Shown one piece after another: positions 53,302-62,418 of a stretch of DNA of 64,000 nucleotides. The stretch lies in assembly GCF_001263415.1 (NCBI RefSeq), contig NZ_LGTE01000017.1, forward strand, positions 1 through 64,000, in the 5' to 3' direction. The DNA comes from Thermincola ferriacetica (GTDB lineage: Bacteria > Bacillota > Thermincolia > Thermincolales > Thermincolaceae). Both the position numbers and the translations under genes were made by a program. Within the stretch, counting starts at the first letter, position 1, and each line of letters starts with the position of its first letter. The notes below the pieces were generated by a model. That model did not search any database. It saw nothing but the letters and a program-made list of their open reading frames with translations, and was not told the DNA's origin.

Positions 53302-54663
53302 ATGGATGCCGTATTTTTATCCAGACTGCAATTTGGTCTGACTGCATTTTTTCACTTTCTTTTTCCGCCTTTGAGCATCGGCCTGGCTACAATTATTGCC
53401 GTCATGGAGTTTCTGTACTGGCGGACCGGTAAGGAAGTTTACGACCGGATGTCCCGGTTCTGGTTTAAACTTTTTGCCATTATCTTTGCTGTCGGGGTTG
53501 CCTCCGGTATAACGATGGAGTTCCAGTTTGGCACCAACTGGTCGGAGTACTCCAGGTTCGTCGGTGATATTTTCGGCGCGCCGCTTGCTGCTGAGGGAGT
53601 TTTCGCTTTCTTCCTGGAATCAACCTTTATGGGCCTGCTGCTTTTCGGCCGCGACAGGATTTCCAAAGCCATGCGCTTTTTTGCATCTTTCTTTGTGGCC
53701 TTAGGGAGTACCTTATCGGCTTTTTGGATTATCGTGGCCAATTCCTGGCAGCAGACGCCGGCCGGCTTCCAGATTGAAGGAGGCAGGGCCGTGTTGACCG
53801 ACTTCTTTGCGGCTGTGTTCAATCCGTCTACGATACCAAGATACTTGCACACTGTTGATGCTTCCTACATTACCGCTGCTTTCTTTGTCATCGGTATCAG
53901 TGCCTGGTTCCTTTTACGCAATAAAAATGTAGAAGTGGCCAAAGGTTCCATGAAGATTGCCCTGATATTTGCCCTATTTGCCGTGGTGGCCCAGGGGTTC
54001 CTTGGTGATATGCACGCCAAGCAGGTTGCTGTTACCCAGCCCGCTAAACTGGCGGCCTTTGAAGGAATGTGGGAAAACAGTGCCAATGCCTCATTAAATC
54101 TTATCGGCTTTCCTGATCCGCAAAAGGAAGAAACCCGATTTTCTATCGGTGTTCCCGGTCTCCTGAGTTGGTTGGTATACGGAGACACCAGGGCTGAGAT
54201 AACAGGCCTCAAGGCATTCACGCCTGAAGACAGGCCGCCTGTTCTGGCTACCTACTGGTCTTACCGGGTCATGATCTTCCTTTTTGGCTGGTTTGTGCTA
54301 CTGGTACTCTGGGGCGCTTACCTGTTCATCAAAGGCAGGATATATACAGACAGGAGATTCCTTAAGACGGCTTATTATTCCATGCTGTTGCCACTGGCCG
54401 CTAACGAGTTCGGCTGGTTCGCAGCGGAAATCGGTCGCCAGCCCTGGATTGTCAACGGGTTACTTAAAACCGGGGTTGCCGTTTCACCACTGCCCGCCGG
54501 TGAGATATTGCTGACCATCCTGTTGTTTGTTGTGGTATACAGCGGTCTGTTGGGGGCGCTGGTCTACTTGATTCGGCGGGAAGTAAAAAAGGCGGCTGTA
54601 GAAGAAGATATGACTGCAACTTCTGCTGTTTCCCTTTCCGGCACAGTCCCGGTACAGCAATAA
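53302..54663 (+). CDS. cydA: cytochrome bd quinol oxidase subunit I
   Basis: This 453-residue membrane protein has nine or so helices and binds all three haems. The His ligand in QFGLTAFFHFLFPP, VGVASGITMEFQFGTNWSEYSRFVGDIFGAPLAAEGVFAFFLEST, the quinol-loop LGDMHAKQVAVTQPAK, and GWFAAEIGRQPWIV are conserved. The Q-loop is short, as in Firmicutes. ATG 53302 follows GGGAGG by seven bases; an ATG five codons earlier is within the site. In an anaerobe it serves to remove oxygen. Confidence 0.95.
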   Translation: MDAVFLSRLQFGLTAFFHFLFPPLSIGLATIIAVMEFLYWRTGKEVYDRMSRFWFKLFAIIFAVGVASGITMEFQFGTNWSEYSRFVGDIFGAPLAAEGVFAFFLESTFMGLLLFGRDRISKAMRFFASFFVALGSTLSAFWIIVANSWQQTPAGFQIEGGRAVLTDFFAAVFNPSTIPRYLHTVDASYITAAFFVIGISAWFLLRNKNVEVAKGSMKIALIFALFAVVAQGFLGDMHAKQVAVTQPAKLAAFEGMWENSANASLNLIGFPDPQKEETRFSIGVPGLLSWLVYGDTRAEITGLKAFTPEDRPPVLATYWSYRVMIFLFGWFVLLVLWGAYLFIKGRIYTDRRFLKTAYYSMLLPLAANEFGWFAAEIGRQPWIVNGLLKTGVAVSPLPAGEILLTILLFVVVYSGLLGALVYLIRREVKKAAVEEDMTATSAVSLSGTVPVQQ

Positions 54664-54678
54664 TTGGGGGTGGGGAAT

Positions 54679-55695
54679 ATGGATTTAAACACAATATGGT
54701 TCCTGTTAGTGGGTATATTAATTATTGGCTATGCCATTTTAGACGGTTTTGACCTGGGCGTGGGTTCTCTCTATTACTTACTTGGAAAAACGGAAGAGGA
54801 AAAACAGGTACTGTTAAATTCTGTGGGCCCCTTTTGGGACGGGAACGAAGTATGGCTCTTAACGGGCGGCGGAGCGCTGTTCGCGGCTTTTCCTCAGGTA
54901 TATGCCTCCGTTTTCAGCGGGTTTTACCTGGCGATGATGGTGGTCCTGCTGGGATTGATTTTCCGGGCCGCGGCCATAGAGTTCCGCAACAAGGTTGAAA
55001 GCGAGACGTGGAAAAAGAGATGGGATTTCCTCTTTTTCCTGGGCAGTTTTTTACCGGCCCTGCTGTTTGGGGTGGCCGTCGGCAACGTAGCTAAAGGGTT
55101 GCCTTTGGACAGCGCCTATAATTATACGGGCGGTTTCCTGGCGCTCCTCAATCCTTATTCTCTGCTGTTGGGTTGCCTTGGTTTGGCGGCCTTCCTGATG
55201 CAGGGAGTCACCTATACCATGCTGAAAACGGAAGGCGCTGTTCAGGAGCGGGCCAAAGGTCTGTTTACCAGGATATGGATCGTATTTGTGGCTGTTTATG
55301 TAATATCGGCAGTAGCTACTTATATCGTTGCACCCGGTTTGTTTGCGAATTACGCCAAAATGCCGGCGCTTTTCCTGGTGCCTTTACTGGCCCTTGCCGG
55401 TATAATACTGGGGCCCCTGTCTACCAAGGCCGGGCGGTATGGCATGGCTTTCCTGGCTTCATCGGTAACTATGGCCGCCATGATTTTGACTATGGCCCTG
55501 GGTATGTATCCCAACTGGGTGCCTGCCACAGACCCCAACCTGAGCTTAACTATATACAATGCGTCTTCTTCTCCGTTAACTCTTAAGATAATGCTTATTA
55601 TTGCTCTGTTGGGAGTACCGGTAGTCCTTTTTTATACAACCTATGTTTACCGCGTATTCCGGGGTAAAGTCCAAGCCGGTCGGCAGGGGTATTAA
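54679..55695 (+). CDS. cydB: cytochrome bd quinol oxidase subunit II
   Basis: This 338-residue subunit has eight transmembrane helices. Family signatures: YAILDGFDLGVGSLYYLL at the N-terminus, VGPFWDGNEVWLLTGGGALFAAFPQVYA and GLIFRAAAIEFR. It binds no haem of its own but stabilises CydA. ATG 54679 has GGGGGTGGGG upstream. It ends 93 bp before a rubrerythrin. cydDC, needed for assembly in many bacteria, is not adjacent. Confidence 0.94.
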   Translation: MDLNTIWFLLVGILIIGYAILDGFDLGVGSLYYLLGKTEEEKQVLLNSVGPFWDGNEVWLLTGGGALFAAFPQVYASVFSGFYLAMMVVLLGLIFRAAAIEFRNKVESETWKKRWDFLFFLGSFLPALLFGVAVGNVAKGLPLDSAYNYTGGFLALLNPYSLLLGCLGLAAFLMQGVTYTMLKTEGAVQERAKGLFTRIWIVFVAVYVISAVATYIVAPGLFANYAKMPALFLVPLLALAGIILGPLSTKAGRYGMAFLASSVTMAAMILTMALGMYPNWVPATDPNLSLTIYNASSSPLTLKIMLIIALLGVPVVLFYTTYVYRVFRGKVQAGRQGY

Positions 55696-55788
55696 TTTTC
55701 GTTCGAAACCAACAATAATAGGGAACAATTTTAACTGGAAATTTTGTAAATCCAGTTTAAAAAACATATTATGTGAGGAGGAATGAAT

Positions 55789-56208
55789 ATGGAATTTGCT
55801 ACTAAGAACGAAATTGGTGTTACAAAGGGAACCGCTGTTGAGGAGGCAGTGGACCAGAACTTTCGGGGAGAAACCATGGAAGTGGGCTTATACTTGGCCA
55901 TGGCCAGGCAGGCCCAAAGGGAAGGATACCCAGAAATTGCCGAGGTCTTTAAGGCCATTGCCATGGATGAAGCCTGGCATGCGGCCAGGTTTGCCGAATT
56001 AAACGGGCTCATTAGCAGTTCTACCAAGGAAAACGTGGAAAAAATGCTGAAAGGGGAAACCATGGCCAACAAAGGCAAAAAGGAGGCGGCTGTAAAGGCC
56101 AAAGAAAACAATATTGATGAGGCCCATGATGTTTTTGACGAGTCGGCCAAGGATGAAGCACGGCATGCCCTGGCCCTGGATGGGTTACTGAAAAGGTACT
56201 TTGGTTAG
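55789..56208 (+). CDS. rubrerythrin-like diiron protein without rubredoxin domain
   Basis: This 139-residue ferritin-like protein has [51 protein letters not shown] for the first diiron half and [21 protein letters not shown] for the second (ExxH/ExxRH). It lacks the C-terminal rubredoxin domain. Such proteins detoxify peroxide with NAD(P)H-derived electrons. The start is ATG 55789 because GAGGAGG ends seven bases before it; ATG 55783 is too close. It follows cydAB in an oxygen-defence group. Confidence 0.9.
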   Translation: MEFATKNEIGVTKGTAVEEAVDQNFRGETMEVGLYLAMARQAQREGYPEIAEVFKAIAMDEAWHAARFAELNGLISSSTKENVEKMLKGETMANKGKKEAAVKAKENNIDEAHDVFDESAKDEARHALALDGLLKRYFG

Positions 56209-56216
56209 AGCGCTGA

Positions 56217-56236
56217 AGCTCCGGGTAACCGGAGCT
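56217..56236 (+). terminator. GC-rich hairpin without T-run after the rubrerythrin
   Basis: AGCTCCGGGTAACCGGAGCT is a perfect hairpin with no T-tract. A close relative with a T-run lies on the far side of the inserted element at 56526-56551, suggesting that the original terminator was disrupted or duplicated. Confidence 0.5.
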
Positions 56237-56270
56237 TACAGCTTGAAGACAAAGTAACATAGTAGGCCAA

Positions 56271-56489
56271 GGGGAGGTTAAATGATTTCGTCGCTCTGGG
56301 CGAAATCAAAAAATGGAGGGCATATTATTCTTCCGCTCACGGACGAAATCTCCTCCGGCAGCCGCTCCCACTGCGTGGGTCACGGGCCGGAGGACGATTT
56401 AAGTGCCTCTTCAGAATAATATGTCCTCCTGACACCAGAAGAACAATGGGAAGATTTTAGCCCCGCTCCGGAAAACATTTAACCTCCCC
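56271..56489. repeat. inverted-repeat element, copy 2, carrying a nested copy
   Basis: The ends are a perfect 14-bp inverted repeat, GGGGAGGTTAAATG (56271-56284) and its complement (56476-56489). The subterminal parts match copy 1 in reverse. In place of the central stem of copy 1 there is a complete second element (56315-56429). The 219 bp have no open reading frame of note. Confidence 0.85.
56315..56429. repeat. nested inverted-repeat element (third copy, divergent termini)
   Basis: GGAGGGCATATTATTCT (56315-56331) pairs 16 of 17 with 56413-56429. The core CGAAATC…CCGCTCCC…GGACGATTTAAG aligns to copy 1. The stem TCCTCCGG (56351-56358)/CCGGAGGA (56387-56394) replaces TCCATCGG/CCGATGGA with paired changes at both positions, so base pairing has been kept. 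Confidence 0.8.
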
Positions 56490-56525
56490 GAATTTTCCAA
56501 CATATCCTTTGTAAAAAAGTTTGGA

Positions 56526-56551
56526 AGCTCCGGTTATCTGGAGCTTTTTTT
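56526..56551 (+). terminator. intrinsic terminator
   Basis: AGCTCCGGTTATCTGGAGCT is followed by seven T residues. It may be the original terminator of the rubrerythrin unit, now separated from it by the element. Confidence 0.8.
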
Positions 56552-56733
56552 GTTGCTAACGTTCCCCAAAATAATCCTTTTAAAGACGCAGTAAAATTTA
56601 CAGCCAAAGCGCAAGACAGAATTGCACCAGGTCTAAAGGGCTTCCTTGTTACTTTTCGCCCACATCTATTACATAAAGACCTGAACCCGATTGAATATCG
56701 GGCTCAGGTTGTAAGTTTTACCCCAAAACGTTT
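56552..56733. other. AT-rich gap with a minus-strand hairpin
   Basis: CCTGAACCCGAT (about 56681-56692) pairs with ATCGGGCTCAGG (about 56698-56709) and may serve as terminator for the minus-strand open frame that begins at 56734. The rest has no recognisable content. Confidence 0.45.
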
Positions 56734-57250
56734 TTAATTTGTTTTATTAACGGAAAATCCGAGTACTCCATTGACTTTGAAGTCCCAGGTTTCTCCGGTT
56801 GGCAGGCGCTTCATTGTACAGTACATTGTTTGACCAAAATTGTAGGGGGCGCTCATGGCTAAGGACTTCCAAGTAGTTGGGGGATACAGTGTAAAGGAAT
56901 TTGACGTCGGATAAATGTAATTGGGACCTTGGTCGGAATAGCCATTAGTATTGGGGTAAAGGGCGCCATTGGCACCATAAGATACTTTTCGGCTGATAAT
57001 ACTCGCCTGACTATCAAGAATTGTCCAGCTTCCGGTTCCTTTTGTGAATTTAATAAATTTACTACCGCTGCTGTTATACTCGTAATTCCAATAAATTGTA
57101 CTAGTAGCCTTTACACTTATTGTTTGGTCGTTTGCAGAATCCGTTAACTGAACGGTAAAAAATGTCAATTTTTTTATTATGGGAATATCTGATTGCTTTA
57201 ACATTAGATGCCATGGTAAAATAAAGTAAATTAAAAAGAGAAATGCTCAA
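56734..57250 (-). pseudogene. exported protein gene with an N-terminal frameshift
   Basis: The longest frame (56734-57204) gives 156 residues with no signal peptide, of unknown family. The C-terminal half is rich in Tyr, Asn, Ser and Thr and has one cysteine, as in secreted beta proteins. A second minus frame upstream encodes a hydrophobic signal-like stretch (TLLLLFLSISLFNLLYFTMASNVKA) and overlaps the start of the first. The two frames join if one base is shifted in the A-run at about 57172-57180. No ribosome binding site precedes the upstream part, so the 5' end may also be lost. A sequencing error is the main alternative. Confidence 0.5.
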
Positions 57251-57272
57251 AAACAGTAATAGGAGGGTTTTT

Positions 57273-57704
57273 ATGACTGATTTAAAACGGGGGGTTGTAT
57301 ATTTTTTATCTGTATTAGTATATAGTGCAATTCTAGTTTTGGGCATTAAGATTCATATATTTTTCGAACTTACCGGAGAGAGAACTTACAATATTAAACC
57401 AAGTGTAGAATTTTTTTTAGTTTTCTCAGTTATTTTTGGTTTATTACTTGCAATTCCTAAATTTATTTTTAGGTTGAAAAAAGAGGGCTTCTGGAAAATA
57501 GATTGGGTCAAAATTATATCTATTACTTTACCGACATTCATTCTCTCTCTTTTAAGGTATTTATATTTTTGTACAGGTATAGGATTATTTTTGCCGTTTC
57601 CATTTCTTTTTAAAAATGACGCTCTGGCTTTGGGCTTTTTCTTTTTTGCGGGAGTAGTATCAGGTTATATTTTACTTAACAGTATAAAGAAGGAAGAAGC
57701 ATGA
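57273..57704 (+). CDS. small membrane protein, low-GC, unknown function
   Basis: This 143-residue protein has four likely transmembrane helices and charged loops (RLKKEGFWKIDWVK). I do not recognise the family. Base composition is much more AT-rich than the neighbours, suggesting recent acquisition together with the adjacent broken gene. ATG 57273 follows AGGAGGG. A strong terminator follows the gene. Confidence 0.65.
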   Translation: MTDLKRGVVYFLSVLVYSAILVLGIKIHIFFELTGERTYNIKPSVEFFLVFSVIFGLLLAIPKFIFRLKKEGFWKIDWVKIISITLPTFILSLLRYLYFCTGIGLFLPFPFLFKNDALALGFFFFAGVVSGYILLNSIKKEEA

Positions 57705-57742
57705 GTAAACAATCTCTACCATTAAATATTCAAAAAAATAGC

Positions 57743-57790
57743 AAAAGCCGGTTTTTCCTTAGCGTAGGCAAAACCGGCTTTATATTTTTG
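57743..57790 (+). terminator. intrinsic terminator after the small membrane protein
   Basis: AAAGCCGGTTTT (about 57743-57754) pairs with AAAACCGGCTTT (about 57770-57781) and is followed by ATATTTTTG. Confidence 0.85.
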
Positions 57791-57889
57791 AATCTTGGCT
57801 TTAGACTGTTTTTTTGGCGTGTTCCCCCAAAAGTATGCCAACCCCAAACCCATGTCTTTGGCCCAAGACATTAAACTAACTACCGACTG

Positions 57890-57914
57890 AAACTCGCCTA
57901 AGGCGAGTTTTTTT
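57890..57914 (+). terminator. second intrinsic terminator
   Basis: AACTCGCC and GGCGAGTT form a perfect hairpin with loop TAA, followed by TTTTTT. It insulates the alcohol dehydrogenase gene from upstream transcription. The remainder of 57791-57984 shows no gene. Confidence 0.85.
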
Positions 57915-57984
57915 ATGCCTCGAATGCAAAATGTACAAAGTTTTGGTGAATAATAACCATAAATAATGAAAATGAGGTGGCAAC

Positions 57985-59145
57985 ATGGCTTTAGGAGAAA
58001 CGGTTTACAGCTATTTTATGCCGCCGGTGAGTTTAATGGGCGCCGGCGCCGCCAAGCAAACCGGTGACCAGGTGAAAAGTTTCGGAAGAAAGGCTTTAAT
58101 CGTAACAGATGAGTTTTTAGCCAACAGCGGGATGGCTGAGCAAATTGCCGGCTACATTAAAGGGGCAGGAGTGGAGGTGGAAATTTATCCGGGAGCCGAA
58201 CCCAACCCTACTGATAAGAATGTGCATGAAGGCGTGGAGCTATTGAAGGAGAAGGGGTGTGATGTGATAGTTTCTCTGGGCGGCGGTAGCCCCCACGACT
58301 GCGCCAAAGGAATAGGGATTGTCGCCACCAACGGCGGCTGCATCCGGGACTATGAGGGGATTGACAAGATGACCAGACCCATGCTGCCGCTGATTGCGGT
58401 AAATACCACCGCCGGGACCGCCAGTGAAATGACCAGGTTTGCCATTATTACCAATACCGATACTCACGTGAAAATGGCGATAGTGGACTGGCGGTGTACA
58501 CCCAATGTAGCTATTAATGACCCGCTGCTGATGACCGGCATGCCGCCGAGTTTGACGGCAGCCACGGGAATGGATGCCCTTACCCATGCGGTGGAAGCTT
58601 ATGTATCTACAATTGCCACGCCGGTAACGGATTCGGCAGCTTTGATGGCTATCAGGCTTATTGCCTGGAACCTGCGGGAAGCCGTGGCCAACGGGGATAA
58701 CTTTGAAGCCCGCGACAAGATGGCTTACGCCGAATTCCTGGCCGGTATGGCTTTTAACAATGCCAGCCTGGGTTTTGTGCATGCCATGGCGCACCAACTC
58801 GGCGGTTTATATAACCTACCCCACGGAGTTTGCAATGCGATTTTACTGCCTCATGTAGAAAGGTTTAACCTGATTGCCGCTCCGGAGCGGTTTGCCCATA
58901 TAGCCGAGGCTATGGGTGAAAACATCAGTGGACTGTCGGTCCGGGATGCGGCTGACGTAGCGATAGAGGCCATTGAAATATTGGCTGAAGACATCGGAAT
59001 TCCGGCGGGGTTGACGGAGCTTGGGGTGAAGGAAGACGATCTGGCGTTGATGGCGGAAAACGCCATGAAAGATGCCACCAGCTTTACCAATCCGCGCAAA
59101 GCAACCCTGGAAGACATTATTCAGATTTATAAAAATGCTCTTTAG
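57985..59145 (+). CDS. iron-containing alcohol dehydrogenase
   Basis: This 386-residue group III alcohol dehydrogenase interconverts alcohols and aldehydes with NAD(P)H. Motifs: VSLGGGSPHDCAKG (nucleotide binding), NTTAGTASEMTRF, and the iron ligands Asp and His in MDALTHAVEAYVS, FVHAMAHQLGG and LPHGVCNAILLPHV. GAGGTGG precedes the ATG. It is followed after 58 bp by an aldehyde:ferredoxin oxidoreductase, which suggests a route linking alcohol, aldehyde and acid with ferredoxin. Confidence 0.94.
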   Translation: MALGETVYSYFMPPVSLMGAGAAKQTGDQVKSFGRKALIVTDEFLANSGMAEQIAGYIKGAGVEVEIYPGAEPNPTDKNVHEGVELLKEKGCDVIVSLGGGSPHDCAKGIGIVATNGGCIRDYEGIDKMTRPMLPLIAVNTTAGTASEMTRFAIITNTDTHVKMAIVDWRCTPNVAINDPLLMTGMPPSLTAATGMDALTHAVEAYVSTIATPVTDSAALMAIRLIAWNLREAVANGDNFEARDKMAYAEFLAGMAFNNASLGFVHAMAHQLGGLYNLPHGVCNAILLPHVERFNLIAAPERFAHIAEAMGENISGLSVRDAADVAIEAIEILAEDIGIPAGLTELGVKEDDLALMAENAMKDATSFTNPRKATLEDIIQIYKNAL

Positions 59146-59203
59146 ATTTAATAGACATCCTGGATGTAATGATGAAAAAGAAATTTTTTTCAGGAGGTTT
59201 TTT

Positions 59204-60958
59204 ATGAAAATATGCCGAGTAAATATGGCCAATTTATCTGTAAGTACTGAAGATGTGCCGGAAGAATGGAAATATCTCGGCGGCAGGGCTCTGACTTCGG
59301 CCATTGTGGCCAAGGAGGTTGATCCCACCTGCCATCCGTTGGGAAAAAGGAATAAACTCGTATTTGCGCCGGGCTTGCTTTCGGGAACAACGGCGCCCAA
59401 TTCAGGGCGCATGTCAGTGGGCGCCAAAAGCCCGCTGACAGGCGGTATAAAAGAGAGCAACTCGGGCGGCACGGCAGCACAAAAGCTGGCCAGACTGGGT
59501 ATCAAGGCCATCATTATTGAAGGGATGCCGGAAGGTGGTAAATACTATAACTTACATGTGGACAAAAACGGCATCAAGGTCCAGGAAGAAAAGGAACTCC
59601 TGGGTAAGGGCAACTATGAGGTAATAGACGTGCTTTCCAAAAAATACGGTGAGAAAATCGGCGTAATAACCATCGGACAGGCGGGGGAGTACCGGATGTC
59701 GGCGGCAAATATTTCTGTTAAAGACCCCCACGGCAATATACGTAGCGCCGGGCGGGGAGGGCTGGGGGCTGTTATGGCTTCTAAAGGGATTAAATATATT
59801 ACTGTTGATGATACTGATGCACCCGGCGTACCGATAGTTAACCTGGAGAAATTCAGGGAGGCCGCGAGGACTTTTGCTGCCGCTTTAAGAGAACATCCCA
59901 TTACGGGCGAAGGGTTGCCCAAGTACGGTACCAACGTACTTATTAATATTTTAAATGAAGCCGGCGGGCTGCCAACGAAAAATTTCCGGATGGGCAGGTT
60001 TGCAGGGGCTAACAAAATCAGTGGTGAAACGATGTACGATATCATTGTGGACCGAAAAGGCAAGCCCACCCATAACTGCCATGCCGGTTGTGTTATCAGT
60101 TGTTCTCAGGTGTATAATGACAAGGAAGGCAATTATGTTACCGCCGGGTTTGAATACGAAACCATATGGGGTTTTGGGGCAGTATGCTATGTTAACGACC
60201 TGGACATAATCGCCCAGGCAGACCGCATCTGTGACGATATAGGCATAGATACCATAGAGACAGCCGTGGCTATTGCCGTTGCCATGGAAGGGGGAGTACT
60301 GCCCTTTGGCGACGGACCAGGTATGCTGGACCTGTTGAGGGAAATCGAGAAGGGCAGCCCATTGGGCCGGATAATAGGCAATGGGGCAGCCGTTACAGGA
60401 CAGGTGTACGGTGTGACCAGAGTTCCTGTTGTAAAAAGACAGGCCATTCCCGCCTATGACCCACGGGCGGTCAAGGGTATCGGGGTAACTTACGCTACCA
60501 CTCCGATGGGAGCTGACCATACTGCCGGGTATTCTGTCGCCGCTAATATATTGAAAGTTGGCGGAGAAGTCAGTCCCCTGGCCAAGGAAGGTAACGTGGA
60601 ACTGTCCAGAAACCTGCAGATTGCTACGGCCGCCATTGACAGCGCGGGCCTGTGCCTGTTTGTGGCCTTTACCTTACTGGATAATCCTGATGCGTTCCAG
60701 GCCATGATTGACCTCATTAATGCTCAGTATGGATTAAATATGACTGCCAACGATATTAACGACCTGGGTAAATCGGTCCTGGTAACGGAGTTGGAGTTCA
60801 ACAAGGCGGCCGGCTTTACCAGGCAAGACGACCGATTGCCCGAGTTTTTTGAAGAAGAAATTCCACCCCACAATGCGGTATGGGATTTTACCGGCGAAGA
60901 ACTGGATGAGGTTTTCGAGGAAATAGAGAAAGAAGAAAAAGTTCTAGTGCCTGTTTAA
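59204..60958 (+). CDS. aor: aldehyde:ferredoxin oxidoreductase (tungsten-type)
   Basis: This 584-residue AOR-family enzyme would oxidise aldehydes to acids (or reduce acids) with ferredoxin, using a tungstopterin and one 4Fe-4S cluster. Signatures: GGRALTSAIVAKEVDP, SGRMSVGAKSPLTGGIKESNSGG, AGRGGLGAVMASKG, and the cluster cysteines in THNCHAGCVISCSQVY with spacing C-x3-C-x3-C and a later Cys in DSAGLCLFVAFT. The spacing differs from the C-x2-C-x3-C of P. furiosus AOR. ATG 59204 follows CAGGAGG. The pairing with the upstream alcohol dehydrogenase suggests an operon. Confidence 0.94.
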   Translation: MKICRVNMANLSVSTEDVPEEWKYLGGRALTSAIVAKEVDPTCHPLGKRNKLVFAPGLLSGTTAPNSGRMSVGAKSPLTGGIKESNSGGTAAQKLARLGIKAIIIEGMPEGGKYYNLHVDKNGIKVQEEKELLGKGNYEVIDVLSKKYGEKIGVITIGQAGEYRMSAANISVKDPHGNIRSAGRGGLGAVMASKGIKYITVDDTDAPGVPIVNLEKFREAARTFAAALREHPITGEGLPKYGTNVLINILNEAGGLPTKNFRMGRFAGANKISGETMYDIIVDRKGKPTHNCHAGCVISCSQVYNDKEGNYVTAGFEYETIWGFGAVCYVNDLDIIAQADRICDDIGIDTIETAVAIAVAMEGGVLPFGDGPGMLDLLREIEKGSPLGRIIGNGAAVTGQVYGVTRVPVVKRQAIPAYDPRAVKGIGVTYATTPMGADHTAGYSVAANILKVGGEVSPLAKEGNVELSRNLQIATAAIDSAGLCLFVAFTLLDNPDAFQAMIDLINAQYGLNMTANDINDLGKSVLVTELEFNKAAGFTRQDDRLPEFFEEEIPPHNAVWDFTGEELDEVFEEIEKEEKVLVPV

Positions 60959-60975
60959 ACATCCCCGAGAGTTTT

Positions 60976-61014
60976 AAAAGCGCCTATGAATCAAATAGGT
61001 GCTTTTTTATTTTT
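60976..61014 (+). terminator. terminator of the adh-aor unit
   Basis: AAAAGCGCCTAT pairs with ATAGGTGCTTTT, followed by a long run of T residues. Confidence 0.9.
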
Positions 61015-61098
61015 TTTACATAATAATTTTACCTGGCACATCCCTGGTCATTCTCCTATAAAATGCAGTAAGAAGCTGCTCATGTGGGAGATGATATT

Positions 61099-62418
61099 AT
61101 GGCCGACATTTTTGCCCAAAAAGTCAGGGAAAACAGTTTTAAACTGTGCCGGGTATTAAAAAACAAAATTAACGAGATGGATTCTTTTCCGAGATGGATG
61201 CCCACCTTTTTACGCAGGCCCCTACAGTTTTTCAGGGATATTTTCGTGAAGCAAAAGATTATCGTTCAACTCAACGACAGATATGTCTCCGTTCTAACGG
61301 CGGGGGATAAAAAGATCCTGGGCTGCAAGGTTGATGCCAGGCTGAATATTATTAACGGATTTTCTACTACTGTTAATATGAGGAAGCTGAAACAACTCAT
61401 TATCCATGAGTCGGTGGCGGGAGTCTGGGTTGATCGCAAGGTAAAGGCCGTACTCGATGTGGCTGCACCTGTTGTCGGTGCGCCCCCTGTATGGCAGACG
61501 GGTTACGAAGGGAAAGGCGTGGGTATTGCCATATTGGATACCGGAATATACCCCCACCCAGATTTAACCAGACCTGTTAACCGCATTATAGCTTTCAAGG
61601 ACTTTATAAATAAAAAAACCCAGCCTTATGACGATAACGGCCACGGTACCCATTGCGCCGGCGATGCTGCCGGCAACGGTTATGCATCCAATGGCAAATA
61701 TAGAGGGCCGGCGCCTAAAGCCAACCTTATAGGCGTAAAGGTCCTTGATAAAAAGGGCTCAGGCCTTTTGTCCCGTGTCATGGCCGGTGTTCAATGGTGT
61801 ATGGAAAACAAGCGGCAATATGGAATAAAAGTGCTTTCGCTGTCAGTAGGCGTTAAAGCAACGGAATCATATAAAAATGATCCCCTGTGCCTGGCCCTGG
61901 GCAAGGCATGGGAAGCGGGACTGGTTGTCTGCGCAGCAGCCGGTAACGACGGGCCGGACCGGCAGACCATTAATTCCCCCGGCATTTCACCGGTAATAAT
62001 TACAGTGGGAGCTGAAGATGACCGGAACACTGTCCGCATAAGTGATGATCCGGTGGCCAGTTTTTCCAGCCGGGGGCCCACTGTGGACGGACTTGAAAAA
62101 CCCGATCTGGTGGCGCCTGGGGTCAATATAGTCTCTCTTCGTTCCCCGTGCTCTTATCTGGACCTGCGCAGCAGGCGGGCCAGGGTAGGGAAGCACTACC
62201 TGTCTATGTCCGGGACTTCCATGGCCACACCGATTTGTGCCGGTGTTGCTGCTTTGCTCTTAGAAAGTTCGCCTCATTTGCAGCCCGATGATGTAAAAAA
62301 ACTTTTAATGGATACCTGCCGAAAAATAAATTACAACCCCAATGCTGCAGGAGCAGGCTTAATTGATGCGGCTGCCGCTATACGCCGGGCCGGTTCCCCG
62401 CAGCTTGAACGCCTTTAA
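61099..62418 (+). CDS. AprX-like subtilisin family (S8) serine protease
   Basis: This 439-residue protein has no signal peptide. The N-terminal ~105 residues form a propeptide- or I9-like domain; the catalytic domain has Asp in GIAILDTGIYPHPDL, His in DNGHGTHCAGDAAG and Ser in MSGTSMATPICAGVAALLL. Asn of the oxyanion hole is in AAAGNDGPDRQT. Length and lack of a signal resemble the cytosolic AprX of bacilli. ATG 61099 follows GGGAGATGATATT. Its last 4 bp overlap the convergent activase gene. Confidence 0.88.
   Translation: MADIFAQKVRENSFKLCRVLKNKINEMDSFPRWMPTFLRRPLQFFRDIFVKQKIIVQLNDRYVSVLTAGDKKILGCKVDARLNIINGFSTTVNMRKLKQLIIHESVAGVWVDRKVKAVLDVAAPVVGAPPVWQTGYEGKGVGIAILDTGIYPHPDLTRPVNRIIAFKDFINKKTQPYDDNGHGTHCAGDAAGNGYASNGKYRGPAPKANLIGVKVLDKKGSGLLSRVMAGVQWCMENKRQYGIKVLSLSVGVKATESYKNDPLCLALGKAWEAGLVVCAAAGNDGPDRQTINSPGISPVIITVGAEDDRNTVRISDDPVASFSSRGPTVDGLEKPDLVAPGVNIVSLRSPCSYLDLRSRRARVGKHYLSMSGTSMATPICAGVAALLLESSPHLQPDDVKKLLMDTCRKINYNPNAAGAGLIDAAAAIRRAGSPQLERL

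Noticed and set aside
57701-57874. 57-residue open frame overlapping the end of the small membrane protein by ATGA
   Set aside because: It runs through a strong intrinsic terminator, has no family resemblance, and its composition follows the hairpin.
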